From contig CM023541.1 in assembly GCA_013350335.1 (NCBI GenBank), positions 61,321,413-61,385,412 on the forward strand: a stretch of DNA of 64,000 nt, written 5' to 3'. Under the pieces are notes generated by a model. The model did no database searches. It was given only the letters and a program-made list of their open reading frames with translations, and was not told the origin of the DNA. A program made the translations under genes and the position numbers. How positions within the stretch are numbered: the first letter of the stretch is position 1; every line of letters begins with the position of its first letter. This DNA comes from Chimonanthus salicifolius (Eukaryota > Streptophyta > Magnoliopsida > Laurales > Calycanthaceae). Of the stretch, positions 59,101-64,000 are shown one piece after another.

Positions 59101-59864
59101 ATGAATTGGATTTGTACCCAATTTCAGCTCATTTTAAGATACTCTCCGTTGGATTAAGCCCAAATCATATGGTTGGTTAGAACTTTTTAGCTTTAATTCT
59201 ATGCTTCGAATGATCTTTTCAAGACAAATTCTGTCACACTTCCTGTACAAGGATAGATCTATCAAACCAACTCACTCTTATCGTGTATTATAAGCCTTAG
59301 TCGTCCCACTCACAAAGGATAATTTCTCGCTTAGCATGTGCAAATACAAGAACATATTGAAGAAATAAAAGAACAGCTCTGCCTTGTAAAGATTGATTAC
59401 ATAAATTGGTTTGAGCAAAGGCCAGAAACCAGTCTATTAGCCTGGTAAAATCGAGCCTAGGACCTTTTTCCTCTAAGGGGTTTTAGGAAAATTTCAGAAC
59501 TAATCCATAAACAAAATCGCATTTATTCCAATTGCGTCAGTTGTGATTTTTAGATAACACGGAAAACAGAGTCTGGATCGGATCTGAAAAAGATGGAAGA
59601 CTTGAGAGATTTACATGAGTAGGAGGAAATGAGATACCTGATGGGATCCATCTTGGCGGTGAAGGATTTGAGAGAGAAGAGGAGACCGAACATGAGCTTG
59701 TGATCTTGGAGAGGGTTGAGGGTCTTGAGGGGTCGATCCCACTCCTTGTAGAGAAGGCATATACCATTCCTGTTGAATACGTACATCATTTTTGCCTTGT
59801 TCCCACCCATCGTCGCTACCGGCGCCGATGGGCTTATGGTCTCTGTCCCTCCAAAGAACTGCAT
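53181..59864 (-). CDS. BET5: TRAPP complex subunit BET5/TRAPPC1, 4 exons
   Basis: Core subunit of the TRAPP tethering complexes, which act as exchange factors for Rab/Ypt GTPases at the Golgi and in cell-plate traffic. Exons in gene order: 59864-59638, 58874-58760, 55120-55002, 53232-53181. All introns are GT..AG and phases agree, giving 513 nt or 170 aa (plant homologues about 169). The longin-fold protein begins [15 protein letters not shown], continues [17 protein letters not shown] and [14 protein letters not shown] (exon 1), [20 protein letters not shown] (exon 2), ITLV-type strand and [20 protein letters not shown] (exon 3), and [14 protein letters not shown] (exon 4). An ATG four codons upstream (59876) is possible, but MQFFGG is the conserved start. 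Intron 2 (3.6 kb) holds a CHS pseudogene, a TRIM and an RRM fragment. The gene itself looks intact. Confidence 0.93.
54695..54850. repeat. dispersed repeat, copy 2, in BET5 intron 3
   Basis: Similar over about 150 bp to 50835-50985, same orientation, 3.9 kb away. It lies between BET5 exons 3 and 4. Confidence 0.7.
55934..57113 (+). pseudogene. chalcone synthase pseudogene, intronless
   Basis: Type III polyketide synthase relic on the plus strand inside BET5 intron 2. It spans the full CHS length, from [17 protein letters not shown] through [32 protein letters not shown], the active-site cysteine region [25 protein letters not shown] (His), [12 protein letters not shown] (Asn) and a final VVLHS. 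Lesions: a TGA at 56291-56293 replacing the tryptophan after KAIKE, a net deletion of about 11 bp near 56503 shifting the frame, and a TAG at 56784-56786. The GFGPG loop is changed to EFGLD. The intron that plant CHS genes carry in the codon of Cys60 is absent ([11 protein letters not shown] is continuous), so it is probably a retrocopy. It cannot make a working enzyme. Confidence 0.9.
57236..57784 (-). mobile_element. complete TRIM element in BET5 intron 2
   Basis: Two 234-bp LTRs (57236-57469 and 57551-57784) around an 81-bp internal region. Read on the minus strand, the LTR starts TGTGATACxCCTGTGTTG and ends GGGTGTTACA. Next to the 5' LTR is a primer-binding site AATAGTATCAGAGCCAGGT, a near-perfect complement of initiator tRNA-Met. 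Next to the 3' LTR is a polypurine tract AAGAGGGGTGGATTG. No coding sequence. The right LTR inner end is TATAAC where the left has TGTAAC. No matching target duplication was found. A solo LTR of the same family is at 36236. Confidence 0.85.
57961..58290 (-). pseudogene. RRM (RNA-binding) protein fragment
   Basis: The minus-strand frame of 109 codons has a Ser/Pro-rich start and then RRM signatures: RNP2-like IFISNL and RNP1 KGFAFVRF, followed by [15 protein letters not shown], typical of the end of an RRM. Only about 24 residues separate RNP2 and RNP1, against about 30-33 in intact RRMs, so part of helix 1 and strand 2 is missing. The frame stops right after the domain. It lies in BET5 intron 2, on the BET5 strand. 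Probably a decayed retrocopy. A small expressed gene cannot be excluded. Confidence 0.5.
58413..58594. repeat. small inverted-repeat element (MITE-like) in BET5 intron 2
   Basis: Ends AGGAAATGATCAC and (minus strand) AGGAATGATCAC, and inner inverted blocks ATACCATCAGGCCTTG(C/T)ATCTC on both sides of an AT-rich centre. About 180 bp. No certain target duplication. Confidence 0.65.
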
Positions 59865-59879
59865 TTTTTTCTCCAAAGA

Positions 59880-61400
59880 AATTGATGGGTTTTGATGGGT
59901 TTGGGTTATGAATTTGCATATTTTGGATCGAGTCAGTTGAGAAGAAAGTAACCCGCATGAGTTGAGAATTTTAAGATCAACTTAACCTGATTCAATGTAA
60001 CTTGACCTAACCCAAGTGCATCAAGTTATAAAATAACAATTAGATTTAATTGGTAACAAATTTGGATTAGGTCGAGTTGAATAATTTGGATCAGAAATTT
60101 AGATTGGATTAGATCGGATTCAATAAGTTTTGACGTGAGTAGGGTTGGATTATAAAAGCCCAACTAGTTTTAGCTCTAGTTGCTATAGTTGGTAAGACTA
60201 ACTTCAAATGATACTAATTAATATATATCCACCTCTTAAAACTCTAAAGTATATGTCGGTTTTAAAGACAAAGAGGCTCGACATTTAGACACCTCCATTT
60301 TCTGTCAGCAGAAATCGCATTTTGAATTTTTAGTGGAAATTACGTTTCTACCATTTCGTGTGAAATCATATGTTTTCATTTAATTTATTTAACAATGGAT
60401 TATATTTTTTATAGTTTTAAATAATTAACTTTAACTTTTGAAAGATATTTAAAATTTTTTAGCAAAAATAATCTCAAAAGTTACAATTTTAGGTTAGAGT
60501 GCCTCCAAAAATTTTATTCTTGTTAAAGTACATTATATATTCAATTAGAATTTTTTAGATGAAAAAGCCCTGATGTGCCATCACACAATGAACATTTATT
60601 TTTTAAATATCCATCTCTTCGAATTTGCATGCATTCAAAGTTGTATGTACTTTGATGTGATTTACTGTACGACAATTTTACTCTCGAAGTAACACAGTCA
60701 ATCTCATGCATAAAACACTTCTAGTGTATATAACTAAGACTCTAGCATATATTATCAATGATAGTGTATAAAATCATGACTCTGACACATATTATCAATA
60801 TTAGTGCATAAATTGGAAGTCTAAGCGCATGGCTAATACATAAATCCCATATCTAGCACATACTACCAATACTTACTGTGGAGTTTATGTGCTAGAGTTG
60901 GAGTTTATTTGCTAGTCACGCGATTAAATTTAGAGTTTTATACGCTCGTGTTGATAATATGTGTTAAGAGTTATGATTTTATGTGTTAATATTAGTAAAT
61001 AAACTAATATTTATTTTTCTTTTCAAAAAATCTAGCTGGGATATGAGGTACTTTGACAAGAATATTTTTTTGAATCCATCATGAAAAAAAATTACAGATT
61101 TTGAAATATTTCTTAAAAAAATATTAAAACGATACTCCTTTTTATCACAAATGGTGCCACTGAAATCATCATCCCTTAAACCAGTGCGATCATTACAATT
61201 TTGGCTTCATTCGTGGAAAGTAAGGGCCAAGAAATTCAAAAACGAGTACCGACCACCCGACAGATCATAATGGATCTCTTTTCCGGCATCCGATATCACG
61301 AGTTATGAGGCATTTTTCAGTTCGCACGTGCAGTTGACTTTTCTCAACTCGTGGGATGCAATATCTCTCTTTTCTTTGAGGATAAGAGTCGATCACTTCA
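59880..61400. other. region between the divergent BET5 and PP1 genes
   Basis: 1.9 kb separates the two start codons, which point away from each other. The middle is AT-rich and holds an orphan inverted-repeat end at 60275. The last 350 bases before PP1 are GC-richer. Confidence 0.5.
60275..60370. repeat. orphan terminal repeat of the element-B family
   Basis: GGCTCGACATTTAGACACC, then TCAGCAGAAATCGCATTTTG and TTTTTAGTGGAAATTACGTT, align with the inverted end of element B (48388-49991). No partner end follows within the window. Confidence 0.7.
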
Positions 61401-61431
61401 GATGCGCTAGGGCTCGCAAATACGTGCGAAC

Positions 61432-61446
61432 GAGAGAGAGAGAGAG
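61432..61446. repeat. GA microsatellite in the PP1 leader/promoter
   Basis: A run of about seven GA units, common in plant 5' UTRs and core promoters. Confidence 0.6.
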
Positions 61447-61708
61447 GCGGCCACACGCTCTCTCCGGCTGTTCTTTTCGATTAACGCAGAAGGAGACGAC
61501 TAGAAGCCAGTGGGCAAACGCCGTTACCTTGAACGGATTCTCTTTTCGGTGATCTGCTGTAACGATCAGTCCGTCATACATAGTGTGTGTGGAGTGAGGG
61601 AGAGAACAAAGAAACAAAAAAAAGGAAAAAGGGATGCGGGAGTTTAATTCCTTACAAGTCTTCGCTTCTCACCCATTTCTCTTATTAGACAGATAACGCC
61701 GTAACTAA

Positions 61709-61716
61709 GTTAGGGT
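61709..61716 (+). promoter_or_regulatory. telo-box-like motif upstream of PP1
   Basis: TTAGGGTTTTT lies about 30 bases before the start codon. AAACCCTA/TAGGGTTT telo-boxes are frequent just upstream of housekeeping-gene starts in plants. No function is proven here. Confidence 0.35.
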
Positions 61717-61743
61717 TTTTCTGATTATTGTCGCCGAAGATCG

Positions 61744-61930
61744 ATGCCGATGGACGAGAGCGTGCTGGACGACATCATACGTCGACTTCTCGAAGCGAAG
61801 AACGGCGGCAGGACGCCAAAGCAGGTTCAGCTGACGGAGGCAGAGATCCGGCAACTCTGCCTCGCATCGAAAGAGATTTTCATCAGTCAGCCTAATCTGT
61901 TAGAACTGGAAGCCCCCATCAAGATCTGCG
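61744..61930 (+). CDS. serine/threonine protein phosphatase PP1 catalytic subunit, exon 1 (partial gene)
   Basis: Exon 1 encodes 62 codons plus one base, beginning [20 protein letters not shown], then [20 protein letters not shown] and ending [11 protein letters not shown] at a GT donor (61931). This is the N-terminus of plant TOPP-type PP1, just before the metal-binding DIHGQ motif, which must lie in exon 2. PP1 removes phosphate from serine/threonine with two metal ions and acts with many targeting subunits in nucleus and cytosol. The first ATG was taken; a second, two codons on (61750), is also possible. Intron 1 runs at least 2.07 kb and exon 2 is not in the window. Confidence 0.93.
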
Positions 61931-64000
61931 GTAATTTCGTTCTTATTCGTTTTTATATCCTCTTTTATGCTGACATTTTTTTTTTCAACTAAACATGTTT
62001 TTACTTTTTACAAAATGAATAAGTTGAGTTGAGTTCTTCACCATTCAACCAAATTTCGTGTTAACTGAACTAATCACCGCGTATAAATATGTGTGCTGAA
62101 ATTCTCTGCTGTTATGCCAGCACCCTTCAATACAATTCTTCTAGTGTGTGAAAATCTTGGCAAGTATATATCACACCTTCAAATTTAAGATTTAGTTTGA
62201 GATTTTAAGGAGGTAGATGAAGTACATGTAATGGAAACTCGAAGGTTGAGTAGGGTTTACATTAAAGATAAAAATTAGAAATGACCATGATAACAAAACT
62301 TTATATCCTGACAAATGAGAAGGTGAGTGACGGGCTCCTGAGATGGTTTGGAGTTTTGGACATTGTCTTTAAAGGACCAGACGTAGCTCTAATACAAGAA
62401 TTTATAATCTACTGATGGTGGGGGCTAGGAGAAGAGCTAAACCTTGAAAGACTCTAATAGAAGGTTTAAAGAAGGGGACGATCAAATGTAGACAGAACAG
62501 AGAAGTAAGACTAAAAAAGCTGACGACAAATATATGGGAAAAATGACTGATGATGATAATGTTTTTTTTTTCTCTTTGGATTCAAGAAAATGTGTGTCAA
62601 TGCTGTGATAGTCCTTAGTTTGCAACTTTCCATTCCCTTTGATCAATATTGCACTTGACTATATTTATGCTTAGGCCATGTACTTCAAAGCTCTAAAGCA
62701 ATGAGCTTTCTATTTTATTTTGGTTTCTTTTTGATACTCAATAGCTCAAATGCCCGTGATTGGGTGATAAGCAGTGCTTCAAGGCAATTGGCATGTGTCA
62801 GATTTTCAAAGAATTTAACTTCATTTGCCCATTGTTAGGTGCTCTAAACCAATTTTATTTGGTCTTATAATTTCTGGATATGTTGCTAGCCGTATGTTAT
62901 TCCATTTAAATTATTATATTCTAGCTGCATAGTAATTATTTGGCATCAGATGTAGGCACCTCAGCTTTGCCCTTTTTTTTCAGATGCATCTGGCAGACTG
63001 TTGTTTCAGTAAGAAAATAACTAGAGAATTCTACAGTACCACTTCATGTATAAATTCTAGAAAGCATAGATTCATAGAAGAGATCTCGATTATATAAAAT
63101 GGGCATTGGACTGCTCTGGTGGAGCAACTGAATCTTATGCTTTTGGACAGCAATTAAACAACGAAATACAAATGCATTCAGTGTAGGAAATGTATCCATC
63201 ATGATGGTCAAGTTCCAGTCCTCCATTTGGTAATGTCATTTCACAATGACATAAACATCACAGTTAGCTTTTTTTTCTAGATCTACATTTACTGTATCTT
63301 TGGAGTCTGTGAGTTTTTATAAATCCATTCCTCAATTTATGGTGTAAAAGTTACTTTTCAAAAAAAAAATTATGGCATAAAAGTTTTGTGATTGTTCCCA
63401 ATGTTTTGGTTGTTGATTAGACAATTGGAACAATTAGTGCTTTGATAAAAATATTTAGTTTTAAAATGAGTAATAAAAATTCAGTTTCCAATATAAGCAG
63501 TTGCTGTTCATTTGGTGGGTTTTTGGCTGCCTTCCTTTTTGTACCCTCTTTGTGATTAATGAAGTTACCTTTAAAAAAAAAAAGCTGTTTCCTTTATCTT
63601 AAAAAAAAAAAACCTAGTTCTTTTCCATATGTTTATAACATTATGTGCTGATGATGATAATCTTACAAAAGAAGGGAAAAGTTTGATGTTGGTCCATGTT
63701 TACAAACTTGATGAAAGTGGCCTTTAGGGTTTGTCCTTGCATGGTTGCTTTCCCATTTCTTCTCCCCCTGCAAATTCCTTATATCATCCTTCCTTTGAAA
63801 GTTCTCTCTTGCAGTTTATTTTTTTGTTTGCACTAACAAGCTCAGAATTCAATGTTATATATATATTTTTTTTTTTTAAATGTAGGAAATATATCAGGTA
63901 TTCTATGAGTTGATTGGATTGAGTTAGCCTGGAAACTGCCTATCTAATGTTATAATGAATGATAAGGAATCATTTGTGGATATGAAAAGGAGAGAATTGG
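61931..64000 (+). other. PP1 intron 1, runs off the window
   Basis: Starts GTAATTTCG and contains no DIHGQYSDLL-like coding block on the plus strand, so the next exon is outside. Poly-A and poly-T runs near 63570-63610 and 63860; no repeat element recognised. Confidence 0.7.

Noticed and set aside
61265..61617. Short open frames on both strands upstream of PP1
   Set aside because: They lie in the PP1 promoter/leader region and match no protein family.

Overview
The window is AT-rich nuclear DNA from a flowering plant. Spliceosomal introns, an RBOHF-type NADPH oxidase, UGT88-type glycosyltransferases, a TRAPP subunit, a type-1 protein phosphatase and a nuclear tRNA-Ala all point there. The gene content looks eudicot-like (not a grass), but I cannot name the species. 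No organellar, bacterial or viral genome content is evident.

Layout: 1-1992 is the 5' part of a Ty1-copia retrotransposon on the minus strand (LTR, primer-binding site, protease region), followed at 2203 by a broken R2R3-MYB first exon. 6714-8129 and 14025-15440 are two intronless, 471-codon UDP-glycosyltransferase genes in tandem on the minus strand, separated by a Harbinger-like element with internal 311-bp repeats and by a long inverted repeat. 19237-32976 is a complete 14-exon respiratory burst oxidase gene on the minus strand (946 aa when spliced). Its introns hold several retroelement and MITE remnants. 33000-53000 has no protein gene I can support. It contains a dimeric SINE, a solo LTR with a perfect target duplication, a TRIM, a Stowaway MITE, two large foldback elements that share an internal module but have different ends, and a tRNA-Ala(AGC) gene. 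53181-59864 is a complete four-exon gene for the TRAPP subunit BET5/TRAPPC1 on the minus strand. Its second intron carries an intronless, broken chalcone synthase copy, a 549-bp TRIM and an RRM-protein fragment. 61744 to the end is exon 1 and part of intron 1 of a PP1 catalytic-subunit gene on the plus strand, continuing beyond the window.

The genes do not form one pathway. RBOH makes apoplastic superoxide for signalling, the UGTs glycosylate small molecules, BET5 serves vesicle tethering, and PP1 is a serine/threonine phosphatase. The most unusual content is the repeat fraction: an ATCGGCCGAT-rich MITE family (five copies), two TRIM families, and palindrome-rich foldback elements built from an arm module that occurs in alternating orientation. 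All intron boundaries were read by eye from GT/AG sites and from remembered homologous proteins. No alignment or transcript data were available.
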